This document shows positions 1-9,416 of a DNA stretch of 64,000 nucleotides, one piece after another. The notes beneath the pieces were generated by a model, which saw only the letters and a program-made list of their open reading frames with translations, did not search any database and was not told where the DNA came from. The stretch lies in NCBI GenBank assembly GCA_902651635.1, contig CACRSC010000084.1, positions 262,829 to 326,828 of the forward strand, read 5' to 3'. Numbering within the stretch: position 1 is the first letter of the stretch; each line of letters starts with the position of its first letter. The DNA comes from Mastigamoeba balamuthi. Its lineage: Eukaryota; Evosea; Mastigamoebida; Mastigamoebidae. The position numbers and the translations under genes were made by a program.

Positions 1-1530
1 ACGGTGGCCGCGCCCGCCAAGCCGCCGGAGCCCAAGGTGAAGCCCATCACGCCCGAGCAGATCGCCGAGGTCGTGCAGAGCGTCGCGGCGATGGGGTTCC
101 CGTCGCAGGTGGCCAACCAGGTCGTCAACATGCTCGTGCAGGAGAAGAAGGTCCTGCCGTCGCCCGAGGAGGTCACCGACGTCGTCGTGACGATGATGCT
201 CAGCTCGCAGAAGACCGACGCCGGCGCGGGCGGCGACGCGGGCGACGGGGCCGCTGCCGAGGCGCCAGTCGTGCCGCCCGAGGCGCTGTGGAAGTCGATC
301 TGCGGGCACGTGACGATGCTGGTGCCCGGGTTCCCCTGCATCCAGCCCGGGGGCCTCTTCCCCAAGGAGCTGGCGGCGGCGGCGCTGTCGGACCGCAGGG
401 CCGCGTTCCTCGAGATGAAGAAGATACAGTTCCCCGACAAGGGCGCGTTCAACAGGCTCTTCCGCTCGTCCAAGATCTACTACGACTCGTCGCGGCCCAT
501 CTCGTCGGTCGTGCGCGCGGTGACCAAGGGCAGCGGCGACTTCCTGCGCGGCAACGTGACGGTGCAGTGGGACAAGGAGATCTCGGTCGACGTGGGCGGC
601 GTCAGCAAGGCGCTGCTGCAGGACTTTGCGCGGCACTGCCAGGAGCAGCACTACCTGCGCAGCGCGGGCAAGAACGCGGCCATGTACATCAGCTACGAGG
701 CGCTCGACGACCCCGACGCCTGCGTGTTCTTCCACGCCGTCGGGCGCCTGGCGGGCTTCGCGCTGTACAACAACGAGAACGGCTTTGTGCTGCCGCTGCG
801 CCTGGCGACGGCGTTCTTCAAGGTCGTGCTCGGCAGGCCGCTCGAGGCCGAGGACCTCGACGAGATCGACCCGTTCCTGTACAAGGGCCTGCGCCAGCTC
901 TGCGAGTACCAGAACTCGATCGAGGACTCGGAGCTCTACTTCAGCGTCACGCGCTACGACCGCGCGTACCCGCTCAAGGAGCGCGGCGGCGACATACAGG
1001 TGACCAAGGAGAACTTTGTCGAGTACTGCACGCTCTGCATGATGACGCGGCTCGGCTGCCACAAGCACGCGCAGGAGATGCTGCGCATGTTCGCCAAGGG
1101 CCTCACGGAGGTCGTGCCCCAGCAGCTGCTCGAGCTGCTGAGCCCCAAGGACCTGCAGCTCATGGTCTGCGGCGACTGCCGCGTCTCGCGCCGCGACCTG
1201 CTCGCCAACGTGCGCTGGCGCAGCGCGGCGGCCGACAAGCGCGCGGCGCACAAGACGCGCGAGTGGATGGTGCGCGCGATCGACAGGGACCTCTCGGAGG
1301 AGGAGCTCTCGGCGCTGTTCAAGTTCGTCACGGGCAGCGAGGCGGTGCCCGCCGGCGGCTGCGCGTCGCTGACGATCATCGTGGACCTCAAGGACATCAG
1401 CGGGTCGTACAGGCCCGTGGCCCACACGTGCTTCAACACGCTCGACCTCCCCATAAACTACAAGAACCAGGCAGAGCTCCTCGAGCGCCTGCGCGAGGCC
1501 ATGCACACAGAGGGCTTCCAACTCCGCTGA
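1..1530 (+). CDS. HECT-type E3 ubiquitin ligase, C-terminal part (5' end outside window)
   Basis: This is the last exon of a ubiquitin ligase; the reading frame is open to the window edge and no ATG marks a start, so the N-terminus lies upstream. A UBA-like helical stretch with the core MGFPSQVANQVVNML occurs near residues 20-65. The HECT domain follows from about residue 160: the N-lobe includes KALLQDFARHC and VGRLAGFALYNN, and the C-lobe ends at the stop. The catalytic cysteine that accepts ubiquitin as a thioester is in HTCFNTLDLP (codon 1429-1431). The protein ends EGFQLR, which keeps the aromatic residue four from the C-terminus that many HECT enzymes need for transfer. The ligase is therefore probably active. 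Its substrate cannot be read from this fragment. The frame is intact and no intron is seen in this part. Confidence 0.93.
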   Translation, partial: TVAAPAKPPEPKVKPITPEQIAEVVQSVAAMGFPSQVANQVVNMLVQEKKVLPSPEEVTDVVVTMMLSSQKTDAGAGGDAGDGAAAEAPVVPPEALWKSICGHVTMLVPGFPCIQPGGLFPKELAAAALSDRRAAFLEMKKIQFPDKGAFNRLFRSSKIYYDSSRPISSVVRAVTKGSGDFLRGNVTVQWDKEISVDVGGVSKALLQDFARHCQEQHYLRSAGKNAAMYISYEALDDPDACVFFHAVGRLAGFALYNNENGFVLPLRLATAFFKVVLGRPLEAEDLDEIDPFLYKGLRQLCEYQNSIEDSELYFSVTRYDRAYPLKERGGDIQVTKENFVEYCTLCMMTRLGCHKHAQEMLRMFAKGLTEVVPQQLLELLSPKDLQLMVCGDCRVSRRDLLANVRWRSAAADKRAAHKTREWMVRAIDRDLSEEELSALFKFVTGSEAVPAGGCASLTIIVDLKDISGSYRPVAHTCFNTLDLPINYKNQAELLERLREAMHTEGFQLR

Positions 1531-1736
1531 CCCTCTCTCTTCCCCTCTCTTCCCCAACTCCAAACCCCCTCCCCTCCCATTCACAAGCCAGCAGCAGCAG
1601 CCAGCATCATCCCGCGGAGTAATAATCAAACTGATGCCTTTGTTTTTGCCAGGACCGCTCTCTGCAGCTGCAGAGCCCGTGCATCCTTGCCCGGAACAGC
1701 ACTAAATCGGTATGGTACAACAACGCAGGAGGCGGC

Positions 1737-3666
1737 CTAGTAGGCGAAGAGCAGGGTCGGGCTGCTCGAGGGCAGCGCGTAGCGGTTCCAGAACACGACG
1801 GAGCCGGTGGCCGTGTTGGTCACGAAGAGCCTGAACCAGATTACGTTGCCTCCCCAGCTCGCGCTGTCCCACGCGAAGCTGTGCGTCGTCGAGAAGGGCG
1901 ACGACGGGCCCACCGACGCCGTGTACGACTTGGAGTAGAGCAGGGCCTCGCCGCACGAGACGCAGCCCCCGCCGGCTGCGACCACCGTCAGGACGCTGAC
2001 CTTTACGCTCTTGGAGGACTGCAGCGTGTACGAGAAGAGACCCGGAGAGCTACCGGCGTCGATCGAGACCCTGGAGACGGACAGCGGGAGGTCGGACGGG
2101 GGCCCCGCTGGCGCTGCAGGCTCGCTCGACGGCCTGTAGTCCCCCGTGATGTCCACGGAGCTGCCAGGGTTCGAGATCTGCCTGGGGGTGAGCTGCACAG
2201 TCGCGGATAGAGGAGAGCGGCGGGTACATCTGGCGTGTAGACGTGTGGCAGCTCGAGCTGGTCGTCCTTGGAGATCTGGTACATCTGGACGCCGTTCCAG
2301 ATGTTGACCAGCCGCGACCACGTCTCCGAGCGGAAGAAGGACACGTCGTACTGACCGTCCACCTGCCCACGCACCGCGGTCCGAGGCCCCGGGCCCACGG
2401 CGTACGTGGAGTCGATGGCCTGGAACTGGCCGACGCGGTGCACTCCCGACCAGTCGGCCCTGCGCATCCAGCACTCGTTCCAGTTGTGAAAGTTCCTGCG
2501 AGGGCGCCCCGTGAGGACCTCCTGGAAAGGCTTCCCGGGGCGTACCACCACATGTCCGCAGTGCCTCCTCGGAGCCCTGCGCTCGTGTAGAATAGGCGGG
2601 TGTAGTAGGACCCGTCCTGGTTGTGTGGGCACGGCGCGCACATGACCTGCCGGGTCACGATGCCCACGGCCCTCAGGGTCGTCGTCAGCGTGGCCGCGTA
2701 GACCCAGCACTGCGCCCACTTGACCGGGTTGTAGCCGTTGTTAACGAACGTCGCCATGATGTCCGGGGTGCTCGACCACGCCCGCGGGTCGACGCCGGAC
2801 CCCACGAACTGCGACGAGTCCCACGCGCCCCAGAGCGAGTTGCTGACCGAGATCTGGAGCGACCGCGACACGAGAACGGGGTCCGACAGAGCAGCTGACC
2901 CGAGGCCCGAGAGGAACCACTGCAGCACCTGTAGGACCACAGCGTCGAACTGGCCATAGTTCCACACCATCCCCTGCCCGCTACCAGCGTTGCCGAGATA
3001 GACGGTCCCCGAGGTCTTTAGCAGCGAGGCCGCGCGCTCGGACGAGTCCTGGCAGTACACGGGGTCCGTCGAGAGCCAAGGGTTGAACACGACGAAGAAG
3101 TCCTGGGACAAGGCCACGCTCGAGGCCGCCGTCCCCTGGCTCAGGACGACGCTGCCACTCGTCTGCCCCACGGGAGCTGCTGCTGGCACGGTACAAGATA
3201 TCGTGTACGTGGTGGTCCCGGACACGCGAGACAGCGTCTGGCCCGCGGGGGTGAACGTGGCGAACTTGAGGAGCGCCGAGACGCCCTGAGGGAGCGAGGA
3301 CGCCGCGGTGAAGGAGACAGAGATGGGCCCTCCTCTGCGGACCACGACGATCCCCGACGACGAGTACGGTGCGTTGTTGGCCTTCTGGTTGGCAGCCCGG
3401 CGGCAGTCTGTCGACTGTATGCGCGGAAGCTGCGAGCCGACCAGGTACGTGCCGCCAGCAGAGGTGTTTGCGACTTCGTCAGCAGGGGTGCTCCCACTTG
3501 CGGAATCGATCGCGGCCAGCTGGTCCTCAGCGCCCGAGCGGGACGACGGGCCGTCGAGCCCATGGGGTGAGCTCGCCACTTCAGCACCCCCGGCAGCGGG
3601 AACAACGAGCAGGACGCAGATGGCGACCGCCACAAACAGGAGGGCGTTGCGCATAGAAGAAGGCAA
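1737..3666 (-). CDS. Secreted animal-type transglutaminase (one frameshift, one 35-nt intron)
   Basis: The protein opens with a signal peptide (hydrophobic run ALLFVAVAICVLLVV), so it is probably secreted or lysosomal. The transglutaminase core carries the full triad: Cys in KWAQCWVYA (codon 2707-2709), His in FHNWNECWM (2486-2488) and Asp in FQAIDSTY (2411-2413). Downstream, VDITGDYRP resembles the end of the animal enzyme core. Such enzymes cross-link Gln to Lys side chains, usually with calcium. Two frame changes occur. A 35-nt GT-AG intron (2193-2227) joins HVYTPD to LTPRQI in phase 0. Near 2534-2540, in the run cccgggg, one base appears to be missing between WWYAPG and the following PFQEVLTG; no intron explains it, so I read it as a sequencing error or a recent lesion. 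The start is the first ATG; a second Met four codons later would also leave a signal peptide. Confidence 0.85.
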
Positions 3667-3884
3667 ACTGGTATGCCCTTTTCGTCAGGTCCTTCTAACC
3701 GTCATAGATCTCATTAAGCCTCGTGCCATCTTTTGCTTCTCCGAAGGCAAATCCCTGCAGTTTCATCATGCTCTCTCCATTCCTTCGCGTGCGATCCCCC
3801 AGGCACACATTATGCTCAGAAAGGATGCAGCAGAACATTCAATGTTCTGGCCCATGTGAGAGCGTGCCTAGTCAGTGGCCGATG

Positions 3885-3997
3885 TCATGAGAATTCAATC
3901 ATACCTGCTCTGAAGATCCCGCCCGCTTCACGAAGGACAGATTCGTTCTTCCGGAACACCAGCAATCTTCAGAGACGGTATGATTGAATTCTCATGA
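3885..3997. repeat. Inverted repeat, 33-nt arms
   Basis: The arms are 3885-3917 and 3965-3997. The outer 21 bases are perfectly complementary, then two mismatches, then ten more matches. The spacer is 47 bases. The repeat lies between the divergent transglutaminase and four-helix membrane protein genes and could form a large hairpin. No coding capacity is visible. Confidence 0.8.
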
Positions 3998-4004
3998 AAT
4001 GAAA

Positions 4005-4148
4005 TCTCTGGATGCAGAAATCATGAGAATGGAAACGGAAATCTGTGAGTTTGGATGTGCGCCCAACATTTCCCGCACCTCCATACTTCCATAAATAGCT
4101 TGCTGGCCGCTGGCTGTGCCTTTTCATAAATAACTCCGGATAAGAAGT
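4005..4148 (+). promoter_or_regulatory. Promoter of four-helix membrane protein A
   Basis: Several blocks are shared with the region upstream of the paralogue at 8484: ATCTCTGGATG, AATGGAAACGGAAATCTG (4028-4045), TGTGCGCCC, TTCCCGCACCT and a TATA-like CCATAAATAGCT (4089-4100). The TATA-like block sits about 58 bases before the ATG in both genes. Conservation and equal spacing after duplication suggest functional promoter elements; factor identities are unknown. Confidence 0.65.
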
Positions 4149-4817
4149 ATGGAGGCGTTTGGAGTTGTTGTGGGGCTCGGAATCGCGAGGGTCCTGCTCA
4201 TCGTGCTGTCGATCCCCGCGGTGGCCCTGCAGCGCCAGATCTTCTACGATCCCTCAGACATCGTGGGCTCCGTGTGCGACGACGACTATGGGATGTTCTG
4301 GGGCTTTGCCGAGCTGTCCATCCCCTTCTGCATCGCCTATGGCACTCTTTGCACTGCGTGCTCTGTCCTCTCCCTTGTCGTTGCCCGCAGGTCATCCAGG
4401 TGGAGCAGCCTCACCAGTACGCACACATCCGCCTCCTTTTCAGTCGGGGTATGACAGCAGAATAATCGCCCTGTTCTTGTCGCAGAGAGGAAAGTGTGTC
4501 TCTGCACACAGACTGCACTGACTGTCGGGTCCGCGCTGCTCTGTATCCTAATGATCGCTCTCTGGAGTTTGATCAGAGGAGAGGGCAACCCGAGGAGGCA
4601 CTGCAACACGTCACCACACCACATGGCACATTGGGCGAGTGAGTCCATTGTTTTCGTGTCCTCTGCTCTGTGTGCTGTTGTTGGCGCTCTGTTTGCGATA
4701 AGCTGTGCGTGTTTCGGTGCACTGCCTATGGCCAAGGACGACGTCAGCCCATTCACAACTGCATTCGACACCAACCCACTGGAAAACCAGAAGGAGATTG
4801 ACAACCTCTGCCCCTGA
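4149..4817 (+). CDS. Four-helix integral membrane protein A
   Basis: Two exons (4149-4416 and 4486-4817) joined across a 69-nt GT-AG intron in phase 1 give about 199 residues. Four hydrophobic segments are visible: near residues 5-26 (VVVGLGIARVLLIVL), 55-78 (IPFCIAYGTLCTACSVL), about 100-120 (ALLCILMIALWSLI) and about 145-170 (VFVSSALCAVVGALF). A conserved loop CDDDYGMFWG lies between the first two. No signal peptide or known domain is recognised, so the function is unknown. A paralogue at 8484-9148 has the same architecture, the same intron position and a conserved promoter, so this is a small duplicated family. The topology resembles tetraspan proteins only in general shape; the tetraspanin CCG motif is absent. 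Confidence 0.75.
4417..4485 (+). other. Intron of membrane protein A
   Basis: A GTACGC donor and a CAG acceptor remove 69 bases. The paralogue has a 68-base intron at the same codon and phase, which confirms this splice model. Confidence 0.8.
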
Positions 4818-4942
4818 CACAACTAACACACACCGATAGCACCCTATCACAATACACTGTCCATGGTGCCCCCATGTCTGAGTGCACTACTTCATGTACA
4901 AAAGTATTGCCTTCACTCCACATTTCAACAATTGGAGAGATC

Positions 4943-5311
4943 ATGCCAAGGAAGAAGGACCGGAGCTACAGCGAGGACAACTCTGCCATGATCTCGATGT
5001 TTGTCACTATTGGCAACCAGTGGGTGTGATTCTTCTGCGGCATCAGTTCAGGCAACGAGAAGTCTTCGTACCTCACGGTCCGCGACCCCAAGTTCAGATA
5101 CTACCAGCTCTGCCTCTCGTGCGCCTGCGGCAGGGCTCTGAGCGAGATCATACAGTACAGGCAGGATGCACCTGTCCACGGCTTCACGATATTTCTGGGC
5201 AGCATCAAGACGCTCCTGATGGTCGGTCCCTACACTTGGGACGCGGCGCTCCGGGAGAAATCTGGGGTGCACCAGAAGCGCCAACCTTGTTTGTGGTCAT
5301 CCGGTGAATAA
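4943..5311 (+). CDS. Small hypothetical protein with an in-frame TGA inside a possible 27-nt intron
   Basis: From the ATG at 4943 the frame encodes MPRKKDRSYSEDNSAM, then meets TGA at 5027, then continues open to a TAA at 5309 with convincing G/C-ending codons and sequence such as YYQLCLSCACGRALSEI. A GT-AG segment at 5020-5046 is 27 bases, a multiple of three, and contains the TGA; splicing it out gives a 113-residue protein. Otherwise the gene is broken by a nonsense codon. TGA is a normal stop elsewhere in this window, so recoding is unlikely. I recognise no family. It lies between two four-helix-paralogue regions on the same strand. Confidence 0.45.
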
Positions 5312-5489
5312 CTGCCAACGTAGAGAAATTCAGCAATCGGATAGTCAGGCCACCATTTACGCGACTACATGTTGACGGGTATTGCATCAGCTCGATAACG
5401 TGCGAATATTTCAATTGCAATTTCACCGTGATATTGCTTGCTGGATTTGACATAAGGGCGGGATAATCTGCATTTTTCCCGCGCGAAAA

Positions 5490-7978
5490 ATGGCACAGCA
5501 CGACGACGCCACCGTCTACCACTGGATCGCGGAGTTCCTCGCGGACCACAAGCAGTCGGCGCTCATCGCGCGTGCGTCCTCGTACCCGACAAGACCAGCC
5601 TCAGAATATTCTAAACCATTTACCGTAACCCTCACCCAAACCCAAACCCAATTACCAGTCATGGAGGAGCAGGAGATGCTCTTCAAGCCCATGCCGCCGC
5701 ACGTGCAGATCAAGATCGCCCTGCTGTTTCTAGAGGAGCAGCTGCCGGCGGCCGGGGACCCTACGGCGCAGCTGACGCTGGGCAACCTCAAGGAGATCGC
5801 CATCTCGCTCGACCAGATCACCGCCGTCTCCACGCGGCCCTCGCCCTTCATCATCCGCGCCATCTCCTGCAGCGTATAACACCTCTGCGCAGCCCACGCA
5901 CGCACACACGCACTATGTGACGCTTTGCCAGGCCATCCTCGCGGCCATGCGTGAGGCCAGGAGGCTTGGGGTGCTCGAGACCGATGCAGAGATGATACTT
6001 GACTCGTGGCTTCCGCAGCCCTGCGACGCGCCGCTGCGCGAGTCGCTCAAGAGCGCACGGAACATGCTGAGCCTCGCGTGCCGCGCGCTGTTGCACCCTG
6101 AGCTACGCGCTGAGGCCGAGGAGGCCGAGATGGACTTTGAGGCAGCGCACCCCGCGGAGTTGACTGTCCAGCTGCTGCGCATGTTCATCGATGCCACGAG
6201 GGCAGAGCTCAGCCCCTCGTTCCTGCGCACAGTGAAGAGTGCGGGGGGATCACACGCTGCACCACATCATCGCTGAGTGGGACGGTACAGCTGATGTATG
6301 CGCAGAGGTGGCGGTGCAGAAGGTCGAGTACAACGACGTCGTGATGCAGCTGGACAGCGTGGACACGGCGCAGAAGGATTCCGCTATGGACGCCAGGGGC
6401 CTGTACCTCACCCCCAGCAGCAGGCAGATCCACACCTTGCAACCCCCGCAGCCCCACGAAGCGCACCACGCAGCATATCCTCCGCCCCTGGAACTGCAGG
6501 AGCACGCCACTGCGGAGAAGCAACAGCAGCCCCAGGCCGCAGCGCAGCAGCAGCAGCAGAAGCAAACGCAGGCACCACAGCAGACTGTATTTGGACCAGG
6601 AGCGCTGATGTCACAGCCGCAGGCGCCTGCTCCACTCCAGAAGCAGCAGCAGCAGCAGGCCGCCCAGGCACCGCAGCCCCAGAACACGTTCGCCTTCGGG
6701 ATGGTACAGCGGCCGCAGGCCCAGGCACAGGTGCTCCCAGGCCTGCAGAAGCAGCAGTCGCAGCAGCCCCAGGGCACGTGTGCCTTCGGGATGGGCGCAC
6801 AGCCCCCAGTCCTGCTGCAGCCGCCACAACAGCAACAGCAGCAGGCCACCCAGGTACTGCAGCCCCAGGGCACGTTTGCTCTCGGGATGGGCGCGCAGCC
6901 TGCCCTGAAGCAGCAGCAGGCCGCTCAGTCACTGCAGCCCCAGGGCACGTTTGCGTTCTGCGCGCAGGCGCCGCAGGAGCCGCAGCAGTCCCAGGTGCCA
7001 GCGCAGCAGGCTGCTCCGTCTTTTGGCCTCGTGCCCAAGCAATCTGCAGGGTTCGGGTCCATTCTGCAGTGCCAGATCGCGCAGCAGCAGGGCGCCGCCA
7101 CCACACTGCCACAGATCTTCGGGCCGCCGCCCCCGAGCCACCCGCTCGTCGTCGGGCAGCCCCCCGCGGCCGTGGCCCCTGCTGTTCAGGTCCCTGCCCC
7201 GTACGAGACCTCGCACGTGAACCGTGACATGAGCCCCGAGAAGGAGAGGCTCGAGGGAGACATCCGCAACAGCCCCTTTGAGAAGGTGCGCTCCCACCCC
7301 CGACGCCCCCCGGGTGTGCGTTTTGTTGCTGTTGCTGAGGGCGTGGCGTGCCCGGGACTGTGTCATCTGGGCGTGCACTGGTTTCTGAGTGGAAGGTAGA
7401 ACACTGCACTCTAAACGGCGACAGAGGGTGGCAGAGGTAGAAGACGATAAGTTCGAGGACGCGGCGTCGCCCTCTGTCGAGGAGAAGGAGAAGCCGGCGG
7501 CTACAGTCCCCGCGCTCATTTTACCGCCCGCGAAGCCCCTGTTCGCGTCGTGTTGCTGCCAGCAGGTCCCAGCCATGGGGTCGCACGTGATCATCGGGGT
7601 CCATGTGCCCCACCATGCCGGGCACGCCCTCCAGATCCAGGGCGTCCTCACCAAGGTGCGCCCCCCATCAATTGGCTGGTCTGTGTCAAAACAGAACACA
7701 AACTCCCTCCTTGCCTTCTCGTGGTATGGCGACGCAGTACGGCAAGTTCATCAAGACGTGTCTGGGTCTGCACGACCCCGAGCACGACAGTGGCGTGATC
7801 CTGCTCGAGATGATCGTGCGTTTCCCAAGCGGGGTTGCTTGAAAAACAGGGAATCTAATTTCTATTTGAATGATGTATGGACCTGTGCTGCGAGCAGTCC
7901 TGTCAGTGTTACAGCGAGTTCGAGATGCAGCTTAGCGCCGCAGGGGCTACCATCCAGAGAATGACATTTGCCCACTGA
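5490..7978 (+). CDS. Gln-rich FG-repeat-like protein with C-terminal ACT-like (TM1266-type) segment
   Basis: Six exons are inferred: 5490-5571, 5659-5873, 5932-7285, 7425-7655, 7738-7815 and 7898-7978, all with GT-AG introns in compatible phases. The N-terminus is helical (HWIAEFLADHKQSALIAL). A long Gln/Pro region follows with four spaced repeats of the type GTFAFGM and later SFGL, AGFGS and IFGPP, reminiscent of FG nucleoporins. The last three exons form a compact segment (GVHVPHHAGHALQIQGVLTK, then YGKFIKTCLGLHD) that resembles small ACT-like domains of the TM1266 group; this is a weak, pattern-based call. One frame change occurs at a run of six G (6243-6248), probably a homopolymer error: removing one G joins the frames cleanly. 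Function is unknown; a nuclear-pore role is only suggested by the FG spacing. Confidence 0.6.
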
Positions 7979-8340
7979 GAAGAACAAGAAGCCAACTGAT
8001 GTTTGCATCCTAGTACTTGATCATTCTCGGGCTGATGTGCTCTGGGAGATGCAGCCCTGTGGGCGAGCTGCACTTGGGCGATGGACTCACTGGGCTTCTT
8101 GCACCTTGTGGAAGTGCTGGGCCTTAGCATGGGTTGCCCTGACTTGCCCCGCAGAAGCAGTCTCAGAAGCCGTGCGAACTGTAGACAAGCTGCGCCAGAG
8201 GAGTAGGTGCTGGGGCTTCTTGCCTCTGGGCCTCTTTGGGGCACCAGGGAAGGGAGGAGTGGACATGCCCAGGCCTGCCCAGTAGGTCTACGGGAAATTC
8301 TAAGGTTGGACAAACAGACATCTTCTGAGCAGATACGATG
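7979..8340. other. Intergenic, no gene seen
   Basis: About 360 bases between the FG-like gene and the promoter of membrane protein B. Open frames here lack ATG starts or protein-like composition. I see no RNA gene or repeat. Confidence 0.5.
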
Positions 8341-8483
8341 TAGATCTCTGGATGAGAATCTTGAAAATGGAAACGGAAATCTGCATGTTAGATATGTGCG
8401 CCCGGCCGTTCCCGCACCTTCCGTCCATAAATAGCTGGCAGAACGCCTGTGTTCTCTTCAGAAAATAACTCAAGAGCAGAAGT
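8341..8483 (+). promoter_or_regulatory. Promoter of four-helix membrane protein B
   Basis: It shares ATCTCTGGATG, AATGGAAACGGAAATCTG (8366-8383), TGTGCGCCC, TTCCCGCACCT and CCATAAATAGCT (8425-8436) with the promoter of paralogue A, with the TATA-like block again about 58 bases before the ATG. Confidence 0.65.
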
Positions 8484-9148
8484 ATGGACGCTCGTGGAAT
8501 TGTTTTGGGGCTTGGAATCGCGAGGGTGGTGCTCATCGTTCTCGCAGTCCCCGCGGTGGTCTGGCAGCGCATGATCTTCCGTGATCCCTCGCACCTCGTG
8601 GGCTCCGTGTGCGACGACGACTACGGGATGTTCTGGGGCACTGGCGAAGTGACCATCCCCTTCTGCATCGCCTACGGGACCCTCTGCACTGCCGCCTCTG
8701 CCCTCTCATGCGTCGTGGCGCACAGGACCTCCAAGTGGAGCAGCCTTACCAGTACGCACGCACACACCGCCACTTTTCCTGTCTGAGTTCCGCTGACCAC
8801 CCCCTGACTATTTGTGCAGAGAGGAGAGCGTCTCTCTGCGCACAGGCTTCTCTTTCAGTCGGATCTGCGGTGCTCTGCATACTGTCGATAGCTCTCTGGA
8901 GTCTGATCAGAGGAGAGGGGAACCCGAGGAGGCACTGCGATACGAACTCCATGGCGCAGTGGGCAAGTAACTCCATCGTTTTCGTGTCCACCGCTCTGTG
9001 TGTTATTGTTGGCGCCCTGCTGGTGGGGAGTGTTGCCTGTTTTGGGGCACTGCCGATGGCGAAGGAAGTGATCACCCCTTCACCAACTGGCTCGTCGATC
9101 CCCGATCAGTTGGAGAATCAGAACGCCACTGGCAGCCTCAGCCCCTGA
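8484..9148 (+). CDS. Four-helix integral membrane protein B (paralogue of 4149-4817)
   Basis: Two exons (8484-8751, 8820-9148) with a 68-nt intron in phase 1 give about 198 residues. It matches paralogue A throughout: the loop CDDDYGMFWG is identical, IPFCIAYGTLCTA is identical, and the stretch LWSLIRGEGNPRRHC is shared. Four hydrophobic helices are at equivalent positions. The C-terminal tails (about 25 residues after ALPMAK) are the most divergent part, so the ends may face different partners or be unconstrained. Function is unknown. The duplication is dispersed rather than tandem: at least two unrelated genes lie between the copies. The promoter was copied with the gene. Confidence 0.75.
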
Positions 9149-9416
9149 CTGGACCCTCCTCTGCACGGTGCAACACTCACCAGACAAACAGCAAAAAAAA
9201 AAGAAAAAAAAAAACGCCTGCGAGAGTGCCTCGCCGTGTCTGCGCACCCTGCCTCATGTTGCGACTGCCCGTTCTTTGGATGATTGTGGTCGGGAATCAA
9301 TCTGGCAGCGGTCCGCTCTCGTTGGCTCGCAGTGTGTTGCAACGTCAGATATTTGTTGGAGATATTTTCCCTGCTGTCTCTTTGTGTTTGTGCGTTTAGT
9401 CAACTGAACTGCTCAT
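9149..9416. other. Intergenic with A-rich tract
   Basis: An A-rich run occurs near 9192-9213, followed by sequence leading to the TrpRS-like gene. No gene is seen; the A-tract may mark the 3' end of the membrane protein B transcript. Confidence 0.4.

Noticed and set aside
5027-5029. TGA recoded as an amino acid
   Set aside because: TGA is the natural stop in several genes here (for example the HECT gene at 1528-1530 and TrpRS at 10989-10991).
7968-8285. Open frame downstream of the FG-like gene
   Set aside because: It starts at a non-ATG codon, overlaps the end of the upstream gene and has no protein-like composition.
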